Positions 1-11,429 of a stretch of 64,000 bases of DNA are shown piece after piece. This DNA comes from Epiperipatus broadwayi (taxonomy: Eukaryota; Onychophora; Udeonychophora; Euonychophora; Peripatidae). Position 1 is the first letter of the stretch. Each line of letters opens with the position of its first letter. The notes under the pieces are model-generated. The model saw only the letters and a list, made by a program, of their open reading frames with translations. It was not told where the DNA came from and ran no database searches. Made by a program: the position numbers and the translations under genes. Location of the stretch: NCBI GenBank assembly GCA_028023455.1, contig JAQFVV010000031.1, forward strand, positions 7,678,093-7,742,092. Reading direction: 5' to 3'.

Positions 1-368
1 TGTAAATTTAACCTCGAGTTATAAAAAGTAAATTAAAATTATCAGTAACTCATTATTAAACAATGATTGTAATCATAGCATAAAAATAATTAATTTACCT
101 GCATTAATTTTTAATTAAGTATTAAGTTTTATAGCATTGAATACAAATAAATTAAATTCTTGTCTCATATTTCTTTTTAAATATCTTTTTTCTTGATTTT
201 TTTATAATATCTTTTGCAACACTGATGAGGCATTTAATTGGCTTAAAAATCTGTTTTTCTATGCTTGTTAGTTTCAGGTGGACCAATTACTGTAATTATT
301 TTATTTTTTCAAAAGTATTTTTTTCTATTAGTGTTTAATTACAGATAATAAAAGTTAATTATAACAAA
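1..368. other. A/T-rich sequence without recognisable feature
   Basis: I see no open frame, repeat or RNA motif. A CTGATGA heptamer occurs near 225 but lacks the downstream GAAA and paired stems needed for a hammerhead. Confidence 0.6.
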
Positions 369-369
369 A

Positions 370-466
370 ACTTTACATCAGTACGCAATATATATATATA
401 TATATATTGCGTACTGATGTAAAGTACTTTACATCAGTACGCAATATATATATATATATATATATA
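370..466. repeat. TA-core palindrome with a duplicated arm
   Basis: A 19-base arm ending GTACGCAA flanks a (TA)n core and is followed by its exact reverse complement (370-425). The left arm and TA core are then repeated at once (426-466). The arrangement can form a cruciform. The arm family is not recognised. It resembles other TA-core palindromes in the window in layout but not in arm sequence. Confidence 0.85.
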
Positions 467-468
467 AT

Positions 469-915
469 TAAAATCAGTCAACAAATAGACAATCCCAATA
501 TCAATAACAATCAACAAACTCAACCTGTTTCCAAGGCAACATCCTATTAATAGTAAATTTGGACTCCTACCGTTATTTATGGTCTAATGTATCTATATAG
601 ACACTAAAGATTGCAGATTGATTACGTAGAATAAAATTATTGATACAAAGAAGTTTAAATAAACTTCATTAAGCAAGTAAAGATAACCTGTTCAGAATGC
701 AGACTAATAAACAGTCATTTATAATATTACAAACTACAATTATAATTTTCAAATTGCACCCATAGTTTTTCTTAAATAATATGCATAATAATGCTCAAGG
801 TTAAATGGATTTATAAGTAATAATTAGAATCTGTTAACACTTAGACAATCCCTATATCAATAACGATTAACAATCTCAACATGTTATCAAGGGTAGACAC
901 TAAAGATTGCAACTT

Positions 916-916
<1 letters not shown>
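469..916. repeat. Family D ~358-bp repeat, imperfect tandem dimer
   Basis: Blocks beginning near 471 (AATCAGTCAACAAATAGACA) and near 829 (AATCTGTTAACACTTAGACA) align over their length, giving a period of about 358 bp. The second copy lacks about 68 bp just before GACACTAAAGATTGCA. The dimer abuts (TA)n tracts on both sides. A reverse-complement relative is at 26133-26612, sharing the ATGCAGACTAATAAAC and CTAAAGATTGCA blocks. I found no hammerhead core in this family. It could be a further non-autonomous element or satellite. Confidence 0.65.

Positions 917-1004
<88 letters not shown>
917..1004. repeat. (TA)n microsatellite
   Basis: Uninterrupted TA dinucleotides between the family D dimer and the inverted PLE-1 copy. 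Confidence 0.97.
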
Positions 1005-1006
<2 letters not shown>

Positions 1007-1044
1007 GCTATTCGTATTCAATGCATGTATTTCAACATTATATA

Positions 1045-1478
1045 TTTAATCTTGTAATTCAATGTTAATAAATACAGTAACTTTAAAAAAACTTTTATCC
1101 ACTTAGGAGTGCTTTTGTGTACCCTCATAGTCTTCATCAACTAACATTTGCAAACAGTAACCTTCCCCCAATTCCATGATTTTTACACTTGCCACCTGTT
1201 TGTTTATTAAATCATGCTTATATTTATATATTAGCATGTCTTCCTTTATTTTTCTTTGTTGCTTTCAATTTGTAATATCTTTACATTATCATAATCTAAA
1301 TTAAAACCACATATACTTAATAAATTATGGTCATAAAAAAACGTTGCTGAAACATTATAATTTTCATTACAATTTTGTTTCATTTTATGAACCCTTGTTA
1401 ATAACAGCAAGTGCTTTTTACTTCTTTTCTCCAATGTACATCATTCCTCTATATGCCCACTGCCACATTTACAATTAA
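1045..1478 (-). pseudogene. PLE-1 3' end, inverted 5'-truncated copy
   Basis: The minus strand encodes a 62-residue open stretch (1246-1434) containing KRSKKHLLLLTRVHKMKQNC and FYDHN. It matches the GIY-YIG-side C-terminus of the better preserved fragment at 41050-41555 (RTKKHLLLFKRVQNTKQNF). Its 3' untranslated part (1057-1200) matches the reverse complement of 5340-5495. It begins next to the (TA)n-rich left flank and meets a plus-strand copy at about 1478, forming a head-to-head pair. A hammerhead-like core (TTGATGA, GACTAT, AAAAGC) reads on the minus strand at about 1093-1140. It is non-functional as a protein gene. Confidence 0.75.
1090..1142 (-). ncRNA. Decayed hammerhead-like motif in PLE-1 3' end
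   Basis: The minus strand reads TTGATGA, AGACTATGAGGGTACAC, AAAA, GCACT. It aligns with the plus-strand motifs at 1765-1806 and 5405-5450. Stem II is partly broken, so it is inferred to be inactive. HHRs are an established component of PLE terminal repeats. Confidence 0.45.
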
Positions 1479-1860
1479 TAAAACAATCAAAAGATAAAAC
1501 CTTCTTTTTAAATAAAAATTGCATCATTTATAAATGGAGATGTATGTGTGGTACTGAATATATATGAAAATCAACATATACATTGAAAAATAAAACTAAA
1601 TTAATAAGGGTTCAAAAATGCAAAAAATATTATAAATTGAAAAAAGCAAAAATAAATGGAAAATAAAGGAAGTCATGTTACTATATAAATACAAACATGA
1701 CTTAATAAACAGATAGGCAGAAAATGTAAAAAATCACAGAATTGTGGAAAAAGTAGTCTTCAAAAATGTTAGCTGACAAAGACTATAAAGATAGTCAAAG
1801 GCACTTATGTGTCTAAAAGTTTTATTAAAGTTATTATATTAAGTAATATCCAATTATATG
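1479..1860 (+). pseudogene. PLE-1 3' end, 5'-truncated plus copy
   Basis: Block 1490-1860 aligns with 5020-5500 of the longer PLE-1 copy. Both contain GATAAAACCT, AATAAAAATTG, TTTATAAATGGAGATGTA and the 3' UTR block GACTTAATAAACAGA.AGGCAGAAAATGTAAAAA. A hammerhead-like core is at 1765-1806: CTGACAA, then a perfect stem (GACTAT AAAG ATAGTC), then AAA. Together with the near full-length copy downstream this gives the partial-plus-full tandem (pLTR) organisation known for Penelope elements, with an inverted piece in front. Confidence 0.7.
1765..1806 (+). ncRNA. Hammerhead-like motif in truncated PLE-1
   Basis: CTGACAA is followed by a 6-bp perfect stem II (GACTAT/ATAGTC, loop AAAG), then AAAGGCAC and a complementary GTGTCT that can form stem III. 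The core has A for G at two conserved positions (CTGACAA for CTGANGA, AAA for GAA), so activity is doubtful. Confidence 0.5.
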
Positions 1861-3189
1861 ATTATGTATATAACTTCAAAATACATGCATTGAATAAGAA
1901 TATCATTACATATATACCAATGGAATTTAATACGAGAAATAAAACATGGATTATAAAAGAATGGAGAAAGGACACCTCTTAAAATAATGGACTTAAAATG
2001 TAGATTAATTTTTTATATAACTATAGAATATTAAAAATATATCATACTTGTTGCCAAATAAAAGTGAAGAAGTCTTGCAAGGTATCTGTAAAAACTACAT
2101 GTTATATGAAAAATATTGCATTATGAAATAGAATTTCAAGATGACTGGTTTAATTTTAAAAGTAACTGTCAAGTGTTATTGAAATGATATTATAAAAAAT
2201 ATGTATAAAATTTTATAGAAAAATTAACTTGTGTATGAGAAATGCTTCAAAATTTAATCTCAAGATAACAATTATATTAATTTATCAAATTTGGATCTTG
2301 ATTTTCAGCAAATATATATATTAAATCTTAGTGCAAAATATGTTGGTAATGAATGGGAAGATAATGAGTTAGATTTGATATCGGCAGTAGAAAATTCCTT
2401 AAGAATAATTAAATGTTATTCAAAAGTTTATAAAGGTTTAGTAAGAAAAGTAAAGGAAAATAATTTTAATTATACAATGAATTATGATTGGAATGTAAAA
2501 ATATCTAAAGTAAAAAAAATCACCACTTATAATAATCTAGTTTGTATAAAGGAAGATAAAGGACTATGAATGTGTTTAATGCAAAAATTTGATTATGATA
2601 ATGAAATTATATCTCAAATGAATAATAATGTTAAGTTAAAAAAATTGAGAACATAAATATAAAAAATGTGCATATTCAATTTATTAAAAACATTTTTAAA
2701 AAAGTGAAAAGTAATGTGATTGGTAATAGTACATACAATAAAACTTATTCTTCTGCTGCAGTATGTCCCAATATATTTTCTAATGTAAAACTGCATAAAT
2801 GGAATGAAACATTATGTTTAATGGTAGATTTATGAAAGGAATTTTATTATGAAACATGCTGATTAGTGGAGTAATTGCTTCAAAAAATCCTTGGGTTTGG
2901 TAAATATACAATATGTTTATCATTTGATTTTTTTGCTAAAATTTGTGTTGTTATTAATGAAAATAAGTTCATTATATATACTTTAGATGTCAGTGATATG
3001 TATGGATAAATTGATCGAATAGCATCTATTACAATTATTTCTAATGTGATAAATTTAAAAAATATTAATTGAAAATAATAAAATTTATAGTTGAGACCTT
3101 AAGTTTTATTGATAAAAACATTTATGTAGTTTTTAATAATGATTTTTATAGAAAGGATAATGCTTGTTCAATGGGTTTACCTAGAGTTG

Positions 3190-4390
3190 CACAGATATGC
3201 AATTTTGTGTACTTGAGTATTAGTCCTGCAACACAATATTAGACAGCTGTACCTTTTCACATTCATATAAATCCACTGATAACTTTGTAATCTTGTCATG
3301 TGACCAAAACAAAATGTACAAGTATCTTGTACATGGTATTTTTTGCAAAATTTGTGAAAATGTAACATGTATATGGATTTATATATGATATTTTTGCAAG
3401 ATTTACAAAGTTATCATCTGGTTGATATGAATGTGAAAGGGCACAGCAGGTCTAATATCTTGTTTCAGAACTAAAAATAACATTTTCCCACACAATGAAA
3501 ACTATATAAAAATATAAAGCTATTTATGATTTTGAAAAAGAAATGGATATTTAAAAACAAAAATTTGTTAACTTAAAAAGTACATTTTTTTCAGCCAATT
3601 ACACAACTCCCAAATGTTACTTTACATATGCACAAAACAATTTCTAAATTAAAATCATTTTGAATATTATTTACAAAAACACATAAAATATACACATACA
3701 CTTTTTATTCTGTAAAAAAATAACAGAAAATGATCACATTCAAACAAACAATTTGACATTTGCTTTTAACACAAAAATGGAGACTTGACCTAAATTTTTT
3801 TTCCCAAAATGCAATTTTGTTGAACATGTGATTTCAAAGTGTGTTTTGATTTTTCACAAAAATGCTAATAAACATATATCTTTTAAAAAATTACAACAAT
3901 AAAAATAGATTAATTTTAAGACTTTTATTACCATATTTTTTATCCTGGCAGAAAAATAAAGCCATTGATATTGTTGCGTATACAAAAAATGTGTTGTCAT
4001 TTTTGTGCAATCTATGCCACACAACTCTTGCTGCTGTTTATTTTGCCATTTCATGAAACCCAATACTATTTTGATGTTTTCTGTGTGAACTTCAGTTTCT
4101 GGATCAATAAAATGTGATTACTTATGAAATTATGAAAACAAAATCAAAATAGAAATAATGCAATAGCTGTTGTCAGAAAGAAATCTGAATAATAACTGAA
4201 AAAAAGTGAAAATATCACAAAGAAAACCATGTTTTGAAAAAGATAAACATGTCTTCAGATGTTTTTGATATACATTTCAGGATTTACTTTCTTTCAATTT
4301 GATGCCATCACAAGATTATACATTTATTGATGTGAAAATGCCTCCTATCTTCCCTATGTTGCAAAACTAATAACCAAGTACCCAATTTTG
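3190..4390. repeat. Unidentified ~1.2-kb insertion splitting the PLE-1 RT domain
   Basis: PLE homology stops after MGLPR (about 3185) and resumes near YEEIILKKSD (about 4400), blocks that normally lie a few dozen residues apart. The insert contains an imperfect inverted repeat (about 3227-3297 against 3405-3466, sharing TTACAAAGTTATCA and CACATTCATAT). No transposase or RT motif is visible. It may be a foldback element or several nested insertions. Short open frames on both strands (3854-4063) look accidental. Confidence 0.5.
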
Positions 4391-5404
4391 TAATTTCTAC
4401 ATATGAAGAAATTATTTTGAAAAAGAGTGATATTAGAAGGATATTACTGTATATTATTGATATGTGGATAATGTATTTGTACTTGGGAATCATATATTAT
4501 TAAAGAATTATTTATGGATATAAATAATTTAGATGGCTTAAAATGGATCAAAACAGATGATAAGTAAATGTGTGTTCAGTTTCTTTATCTTAAGATAAGT
4601 AGAAATAAATGTAAGCTAGATTACTGTATGGTAATTAAATCAATAGCAAAAAGAGGTTATATTTCATATAAAGAAAGGGTTCCAATGGCACATTAAACAG
4701 CAGGTTTGAAGACATTTTTATTTAGAAATAACAATCTTTGTAAATATTCATTGGATAAAGGCAAAACTATTGAAATGTATTCAAATGAATTATTAAATGT
4801 TGGATATGATTGAGATTTTATATATAATAACTATTAAAAATTTTAATAGAAAATAAAAAAATAAAAATTTTAATACTAAGGTTAATTCTACTACTAATAA
4901 AAAATATGGATATCAATACCATATAATTTCAAATGAAAAAGTAAATTTTATAAAATAAATGTATAGATATGTGTGATATTGCATTTTATGCACCTACTGA
5001 TTAAACAAACTAATAAATAATTTAAAAGATAAAACCTCACTTTTAAATAAAAATTGTATCGTTTATAAATGGAGATGTAAGTGTGGCAATAGATATATGA
5101 GGGATTCAATGTGTACATTGAAAAAAGGACTAAAGAGCACTTGCTGTTATTAAGAAGGGTTCAAAAAATGAAACAAAATTTTAATGAAAATAATATTTCA
5201 GTATTGTTTTTTATGACCATAATAGATTAAGCATATATGGTTTTAATTTAGATTATAATAATGCAAAATATGACAAATTTTAAGAAACAATAAGAAAAAA
5301 AATAAAAGTAAGACATTATAATATATAAATGTGAGCATGACTTAATAAACAGACAGGCAGAAAATGTAAAAATCACAGAATTATGGGAAGGATAGCCTGT
5401 AAAG

Positions 5405-5450
5405 GGTTAGTGGATGATGGCTATGAGAATAGTCAAAAGCACTGCTAAGT
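5405..5450 (+). ncRNA. Decayed hammerhead-like motif at PLE-1 3' end
   Basis: GTGGATGA stands for CTGATGA. Stem II is GGCTAT GAGA ATAGTC, followed by AAA and a possible stem III (AGC ACT GCT). The same skeleton recurs in the two truncated PLE-1 copies upstream. The first core residues are mutated, so activity is unlikely. Confidence 0.5.
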
Positions 5451-5505
5451 AAATAATAGTTTTTTTTAAAAGTTACTGTATTTATTAATATTCAATTACA
5501 AGATT

Positions 5506-5530
5506 ATATATATATATATATATATATATA
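5506..5530. repeat. (TA)n tract between PLE-1 and the hammerhead array
   Basis: A TA run separates the PLE-1 3' end from the first 409-bp unit. A TA run also borders the far end of the array (14926-14937), so the array appears to sit inside a TA microsatellite. Confidence 0.95.
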
Positions 5531-5669
5531 TGATAAACAAAAATGCAAGTTAAAAAACTTGCTAACGCTTGTATTTATGTCCACAGATGGCGTCCTACCA
5601 AGACTGCCAATCAAGCGTATGTTTTGTTACATAAACGTCAGAGTAGTTAGTATTCACTATCTCTAACTA

Positions 5670-7366
5670 TAATTCCACTTTCAGATCATGATTTCAAGCT
5701 ATTTGCTATCGTCAGTGAAAGACAGGAATAAAGAAACTAGATCTGAATACAAACTCTGAGCGTTTATGAAACAATTTCTATTCAGCTTGCAAGCGTGAAT
5801 TTTTTAGACACGTAATGTCTTCAAACTCAGCATAGCAAACCAGATAGCTACATGGGTCTGATCTCAGTTCAGCATCACCACATAGTAGAAGCCTCTGCAA
5901 TCTATATCATTGCAAGAAAGACCTCAAAGGTACATTTATGATAAACAAAAATGCAAGTTAAAAAACTTGCTAACGCTTGTATTTATGTCCACAGATGGCG
6001 TCCTACCAAGACTGCCAATCAAGCGTATGTTTTGTTTACATAAACGTCAGAGTAGTTAGTATTCACTATCTCTAACTATAATTCCACTTTCAGATCATGA
6101 TTTCAAGCTATTTGCTATCGTCAGTGAAAGACAGGAATAAAGAAACTAGATCTGAATACAAACTCTGAGCGTTTATGAAACAATTTCTATTCAGCTTGCA
6201 AGCGTGAATTTTTTAGACACGTAATGTCTTCAAACTCAGCATAGCAAACCAGATAGCTACATGGGTCTGATCTCAGTTCAGCATCACCACATAGTAGAAG
6301 CCTCTGCAATCTATATCATTGCAAGAAAGACCTCAAAGGTACATTTATGATAAACAAAAATGCAAGTTAAAAAACTTGCTAACGCTTGTATTTATGTCCA
6401 CAGATGGCGTCCTACCAAGACTGCCAATCAAGCGTATGTTTTGTTTACATAAACGTCAGAGTAGTTAGTATTCACTATCTCTAACTATAATTCCACTTTC
6501 AGATCATGATTTCAAGCTATTTGCTATCGTCAGTGAAAGACAGGAATAAAGAAACTAGATCTGAATACAAACTCTGAGCGTTTATGAAACAATTTCTATT
6601 CAGCTTGCAAGCGTGAATTTTTTAGACACGTAATGTCTTCAAACTCAGCATAGCAAACCAGATAGCTACATGGGTCTGATCTCAGTTCAGCATCACCACA
6701 TAGTAGAAGCCTCTGCAATCTATATCATTGCAAGAAAGACCTCAAAGGTACATTTATGATAAACAAAAATGCAAGTTAAAAAACTTGCTAACGCTTGTAT
6801 TTATGTCCACAGATGGCGTCCTACCAAGACTGCCAATCAAGCGTATGTTTTGTTTACATAAACGTCAGAGTAGTTAGTATTCACTATCTCTAACTATAAT
6901 TCCACTTTCAGATCATGATTTCAAGCTATTTGCTATCGTCAGTGAAAGACAGGAATAAAGAAACTAGATCTGAATACAAACTCTGAGCGTTTATGAAACA
7001 ATTTCTATTCAGCTTGCAAGCGTGAATTTTTTAGACACGTAATGTCTTCAAACTCAGCATAGCAAACCAGATAGCTACATGGGTCTGATCTCAGTTCAGC
7101 ATCACCACATAGTAGAAGCCTCTGCAATCTATATCATTGCAAGAAAGACCTCAAAGGTACATTTATGATAAACAAAAATGCAAGTTAAAAAACTTGCTAA
7201 CGCTTGTATTTATGTCCACAGATGGCGTCCTACCAAGACTGCCAATCAAGCGTATGTTTTGTTTACATAAACGTCAGAGTAGTTAGTATTCACTATCTCT
7301 AACTATAATTCCACTTTCAGATCATGATTTCAAGCTATTTGCTATCGTCAGTGAAAGACAGGAATA
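5670..7366 (-). ncRNA. Five hammerhead ribozymes, minus strand, one per forward unit
   Basis: Each motif is 61 nt on the minus strand, at 5670-5730, 6079-6139, 6488-6548, 6897-6957 and 7306-7366. Reading 5' to 3': outer helix strand TATTCC, stem I strand CTTTCA, core CTGACGA, stem II (AGC loop GCT), core GAA, stem III ATC-AT-GAT, cleavage C, stem I strand TGAAAG, outer strand GGAAT. Predicted cleavage follows the ATC triplet. Transcription of the minus strand here should give 409-nt monomers. The T-T apposition at the base of stem II is a weakness. Confidence 0.85.
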
Positions 7367-7425
7367 AAGAAACTAGATCTGAATACAAACTCTGAGCGTT
7401 TATGAAACAATTTCTATTCAGCTTG

Positions 7426-7434
7426 CAAGCAAAT
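7426..7434. other. Inversion junction of the 409-bp array
   Basis: The forward unit reads ...CAGCTTGCAAGC and is joined directly to AAATAGCTTG of an inverted unit. AGC is common to both partners, so there is 3-bp microhomology. The whole array is therefore a long imperfect hairpin with unequal arms (1.9 kb and 7.5 kb). Confidence 0.9.
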
Positions 7435-7982
7435 AGCTTGAAATCATGATCTGAAAGTGGAATTATAGTTAGAGATAGTGAATACTAACTACTCTGACGT
7501 TTATGTAAACAAAACATACGCTTGATTGGCAGTCTTGGTAGGACGCCATCTGTGGACATAAATACAAGCGTTAGCAAGTTTTTTAACTTGCATTTTTGTT
7601 TATCATAAATGTACCTTTGAGGTCTTTCTTGCAATGATATAGATTGCAGAGGCTTCTACTATGTGGTGATGCTGAACTGAGATCAGACCCATGTAGCTAT
7701 CTGGTTTGCTATGCTGAGTTTGAAGACATTACGTGTCTAAAAAATTCACGCTTGCAAGCTGAATAGAAATTGTTTCATAAACGCTCAGAGTTTGTATTCA
7801 GATCTAGTTTCTTTATTCCTGTCTTTCACTGACGATAGCAAATAGCTTGAAATCATGATCTGAAAGTGGAATTATAGTTAGAGATAGTGAATACTAACTA
7901 CTCTGACGTTTATGTAAACAAAACATACGCTTGATTGGCAGTCTTGGTAGGACGCCATCTGTGGACATAAATACAAGCGTTA

Positions 7983-8000
7983 GCAAGTTAAAAAACTTGC
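7983..8000. repeat. Flipped hairpin loop inside one array unit
   Basis: Inverted units normally read GCAAGTTTTTTAACTTGC here. This one reads GCAAGTTAAAAAACTTGC, the reverse complement, with flanks unchanged. The palindromic core has flipped in place, as expected from hairpin-mediated template switching. Confidence 0.85.
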
Positions 8001-11000
8001 ATTTTTGTTTATCATAAATGTACCTTTGAGGTCTTTCTTGCAATGATATAGATTGCAGAGGCTTCTACTATGTGGTGATGCTGAACTGAGATCAGACCCA
8101 TGTAGCTATCTGGTTTGCTATGCTGAGTTTGAAGACATTACGTGTCTAAAAAATTCACGCTTGCAAGCTGAATAGAAATTGTTTCATAAACGCTCAGAGT
8201 TTGTATTCAGATCTAGTTTCTTTATTCCTGTCTTTCACTGACGATAGCAAATAGCTTGAAATCATGATCTGAAAGTGGAATTATAGTTAGAGATAGTGAA
8301 TACTAACTACTCTGACGTTTATGTAAACAAAACATACGCTTGATTGGCAGTCTTGGTAGGACGCCATCTGTGGACATAAATACAAGCGTTAGCAAGTTTT
8401 TTAACTTGCATTTTTGTTTATCATAAATGTACCTTTGAGGTCTTTCTTGCAATGATATAGATTGCAGAGGCTTCTACTATGTGGTGATGCTGAACTGAGA
8501 TCAGACCCATGTAGCTATCTGGTTTGCTATGCTGAGTTTGAAGACATTACGTGTCTAAAAAATTCACGCTTGCAAGCTGAATAGAAATTGTTTCATAAAC
8601 GCTCAGAGTTTGTATTCAGATCTAGTTTCTTTATTCCTGTCTTTCACTGACGATAGCAAATAGCTTGAAATCATGATCTGAAAGTGGAATTATAGTTAGA
8701 GATAGTGAATACTAACTACTCTGACGTTTATGTAAACAAAACATACGCTTGATTGGCAGTCTTGGTAGGACGCCATCTGTGGACATAAATACAAGCGTTA
8801 GCAAGTTTTTTAACTTGCATTTTTGTTTATCATAAATGTACCTTTGAGGTCTTTCTTGCAATGATATAGATTGCAGAGGCTTCTACTATGTGGTGATGCT
8901 GAACTGAGATCAGACCCATGTAGCTATCTGGTTTGCTATGCTGAGTTTGAAGACATTACGTGTCTAAAAAATTCACGCTTGCAAGCTGAATAGAAATTGT
9001 TTCATAAACGCTCAGAGTTTGTATTCAGATCTAGTTTCTTTATTCCTGTCTTTCACTGACGATAGCAAATAGCTTGAAATCATGATCTGAAAGTGGAATT
9101 ATAGTTAGAGATAGTGAATACTAACTACTCTGACGTTTATGTAAACAAAACATACGCTTGATTGGCAGTCTTGGTAGGACGCCATCTGTGGACATAAATA
9201 CAAGCGTTAGCAAGTTTTTTAACTTGCATTTTTGTTTATCATAAATGTACCTTTGAGGTCTTTCTTGCAATGATATAGATTGCAGAGGCTTCTACTATGT
9301 GGTGATGCTGAACTGAGATCAGACCCATGTAGCTATCTGGTTTGCTATGCTGAGTTTGAAGACATTACGTGTCTAAAAAATTCACGCTTGCAAGCTGAAT
9401 AGAAATTGTTTCATAAACGCTCAGAGTTTGTATTCAGATCTAGTTTCTTTATTCCTGTCTTTCACTGACGATAGCAAATAGCTTGAAATCATGATCTGAA
9501 AGTGGAATTATAGTTAGAGATAGTGAATACTAACTACTCTGACGTTTATGTAAACAAAACATACGCTTGATTGGCAGTCTTGGTAGGACGCCATCTGTGG
9601 ACATAAATACAAGCGTTAGCAAGTTTTTTAACTTGCATTTTTGTTTATCATAAATGTACCTTTGAGGTCTTTCTTGCAATGATATAGATTGCAGAGGCTT
9701 CTACTATGTGGTGATGCTGAACTGAGATCAGACCCATGTAGCTATCTGGTTTGCTATGCTGAGTTTGAAGACATTACGTGTCTAAAAAATTCACGCTTGC
9801 AAGCTGAATAGAAATTGTTTCATAAACGCTCAGAGTTTGTATTCAGATCTAGTTTCTTTATTCCTGTCTTTCACTGACGATAGCAAATAGCTTGAAATCA
9901 TGATCTGAAAGTGGAATTATAGTTAGAGATAGTGAATACTAACTACTCTGACGTTTATGTAAACAAAACATACGCTTGATTGGCAGTCTTGGTAGGACGC
10001 CATCTGTGGACATAAATACAAGCGTTAGCAAGTTTTTTAACTTGCATTTTTGTTTATCATAAATGTACCTTTGAGGTCTTTCTTGCAATGATATAGATTG
10101 CAGAGGCTTCTACTATGTGGTGATGCTGAACTGAGATCAGACCCATGTAGCTATCTGGTTTGCTATGCTGAGTTTGAAGACATTACGTGTCTAAAAAATT
10201 CACGCTTGCAAGCTGAATAGAAATTGTTTCATAAACGCTCAGAGTTTGTATTCAGATCTAGTTTCTTTATTCCTGTCTTTCACTGACGATAGCAAATAGC
10301 TTGAAATCATGATCTGAAAGTGGAATTATAGTTAGAGATAGTGAATACTAACTACTCTGACGTTTATGTAAACAAAACATACGCTTGATTGGCAGTCTTG
10401 GTAGGACGCCATCTGTGGACATAAATACAAGCGTTAGCAAGTTTTTTAACTTGCATTTTTGTTTATCATAAATGTACCTTTGAGGTCTTTCTTGCAATGA
10501 TATAGATTGCAGAGGCTTCTACTATGTGGTGATGCTGAACTGAGATCAGACCCATGTAGCTATCTGGTTTGCTATGCTGAGTTTGAAGACATTACGTGTC
10601 TAAAAAATTCACGCTTGCAAGCTGAATAGAAATTGTTTCATAAACGCTCAGAGTTTGTATTCAGATCTAGTTTCTTTATTCCTGTCTTTCACTGACGATA
10701 GCAAATAGCTTGAAATCATGATCTGAAAGTGGAATTATAGTTAGAGATAGTGAATACTAACTACTCTGACGTTTATGTAAACAAAACATACGCTTGATTG
10801 GCAGTCTTGGTAGGACGCCATCTGTGGACATAAATACAAGCGTTAGCAAGTTTTTTAACTTGCATTTTTGTTTATCATAAATGTACCTTTGAGGTCTTTC
10901 TTGCAATGATATAGATTGCAGAGGCTTCTACTATGTGGTGATGCTGAACTGAGATCAGACCCATGTAGCTATCTGGTTTGCTATGCTGAGTTTGAAGACA

Positions 11001-11417
11001 TTACGTGTCTAAAAAATTCACGCTTGCAAGCTGAATAGAAATTGTTTCATAAACGCTCAGAGTTTGTATTCAGATCTAGTTTCTTTATTCCTGTCTTTCA
11101 CTGACGATAGCAAATAGCTTGAAATCATGATCTGAAAGTGGAATTATAGTTAGAGATAGTGAATACTAACTACTCTGACGTTTATGTAAACAAAACATAC
11201 GCTTGATTGGCAGTCTTGGTAGGACGCCATCTGTGGACATAAATACAAGCGTTAGCAAGTTTTTTAACTTGCATTTTTGTTTATCATAAATGTACCTTTG
11301 AGGTCTTTCTTGCAATGATATAGATTGCAGAGGCTTCTACTATGTGGTGATGCTGAACTGAGATCAGACCCATGTAGCTATCTGGTTTGCTATGCTGAGT
11401 TTGAAGACATTACGTGT

Positions 11418-11429
11418 CTCTTCCGATCT
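11418..11429. other. Illumina adapter remnant (CTCTTCCGATCT), likely assembly artefact
   Basis: All but one of the other units read TGTCT-AAAAAATT-CACGC here (13055-13062 is the exception). This unit reads TGTCT-CTTCCGATCT-CACGC, making CTCTTCCGATCT, an exact 12-base match to the 3' end of the standard Illumina adapter. It lengthens the unit to 411 bp and removes a stop, creating a spurious 67-residue frame at 11325-11528. Confidence 0.85.

Larger units (their letters stand above)
2200..5505 (+). pseudogene. Penelope-like retrotransposon PLE-1, degenerate, interrupted
   Basis: PLEs encode a telomerase-like reverse transcriptase joined to a GIY-YIG endonuclease. The expected landmarks appear in order on the plus strand, separated by stops and frameshifts. 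There is an open N-terminal stretch at 2291-2569. KLHKW at 2788-2802 stands for the PLE (P)K.HK block. TLDVSDMYG at 2980-3006 is RT motif A. DFYRKDNACSMGLP at 3141-3182 is the F...G.SMGxP block. YVDN at 4461-4472 is motif C, with the second catalytic Asp replaced. Then come the H..xGLKTFLFRNNNLC and LLNVGYD..FIY blocks (about 4690-4830) and the Cys-rich GIY-YIG entry YKWRCKCGNRYM (about 5060-5100). The distance from SMG to YVDN is about 1.2 kb too long, indicating an insertion. The 3' end runs into (TA)n at 5506, next to the hammerhead array. It is dead by many stops; family assignment is firm, exact ends are not. Confidence 0.8.

Noticed and set aside
220-250. CTGATGA heptamer as a hammerhead
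   Set aside because: No GAAA core and no complementary stems follow.
3177-4063. Short frames on both strands inside the PLE-1 insertion
   Set aside because: Overlapping frames of 60-69 codons on opposite strands without motifs; likely chance.
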